A DNA stretch of 5,052 nt from Acidobacteriaceae bacterium (lineage in GTDB: Bacteria; Acidobacteriota; Terriglobia; Terriglobales; Acidobacteriaceae): the NCBI GenBank assembly GCA_030042915.1, contig JASHYS010000097.1, positions 1 through 5,052 on the forward strand, given 5' to 3'. Every line of letters begins with the position of its first letter. The stretch's first letter is position 1. Shown here one piece after another: positions 4,960 through 5,052 of this stretch. The translations under genes were made by a program, and so were the position numbers. The notes beneath the pieces were generated by a model, which saw only the letters and a list, made by a program, of their open reading frames with translations, made no database searches and had not been told where the DNA came from.

Positions 4960-5052
4960 TCAACACCACGCCTCCAGCGTCACAAAATGATGCGTTGATT
5001 TGTAGCGCTTGATCAGCATCTCCGCGGCAGTGACTGAAGGTTTGCGATTCGC
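4960..5052 (-). CDS. C-terminal end of an unidentified protein, partial
   Basis: On the minus strand one frame is open from the right edge to a TGA at 4960-4962, giving 30 residues that end MLIKRYKSTHHFVTLEAWC. The composition is protein-like, and the frame is convergent with hemL, 16 bp between the stop codons. The start and most of the gene lie outside the window, so no function can be given. The alternative minus-strand frame that stays open through here is antisense to hemL and less protein-like. Confidence 0.5.
   Translation of the reverse strand, partial: ANRKPSVTAAEMLIKRYKSTHHFVTLEAWC

Overview
The window is a GC-rich bacterial chromosomal segment with an AT-rich island near 690-795. 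It carries two recognisable housekeeping blocks and a set of small unnamed genes. The small two-helix membrane proteins, the short basic protein and the membrane protein at the left edge recall, from memory only, hypothetical proteins of Acidobacteriota (class Terriglobia). The phylum is therefore an inference, not something the sequence proves. There is no insertion sequence, transposase, tRNA, rRNA or CRISPR array.

Left part, minus strand: purM (1584-2633) and purN (855-1499) form a purine-biosynthesis pair in the purM-purN order also seen in E. coli. A probable extended -10 promoter lies upstream of purM (2688-2696) and a weak terminator-like hairpin follows purN (782-821). A 510-bp stretch with no convincing gene comes next (345-854). 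It holds three helically phased 10-11 bp repeats (718-749) and a strong GC-rich hairpin (428-465) whose imperfect pairs are all G-U wobbles on the minus-strand RNA. Beyond it, a gene with a clear ribosome binding site starts at 344 and runs off the left edge. It encodes a protein with three hydrophobic segments, and a cysteine follows the third.

Right part, plus strand: three small genes lie between purM and hemL. The first two (2746-2922 and 3001-3243) encode short two-helix membrane proteins that share a D-x-x-R-G-x-x-x-G motif at the start of helix 2 and look like a tandem paralogous pair. The third (3305-3553) encodes a small basic protein. hemL (3576-4943) follows. It makes 5-aminolevulinate from glutamate-1-semialdehyde for tetrapyrrole synthesis, has an insertion of about 28 residues before its PLP-binding region, and may be transcribed without a leader. 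At the right edge, the last 30 codons of an unknown minus-strand gene converge on hemL, with 16 bp between the two stop codons.

The purine genes and hemL are ordinary core metabolism. The parts that deserve a second look are the paralogous small membrane proteins, the intergenic hairpin and repeats, the HemL insertion and the truncated membrane protein at the left edge. I see no clear evidence of a complete new multi-gene system.
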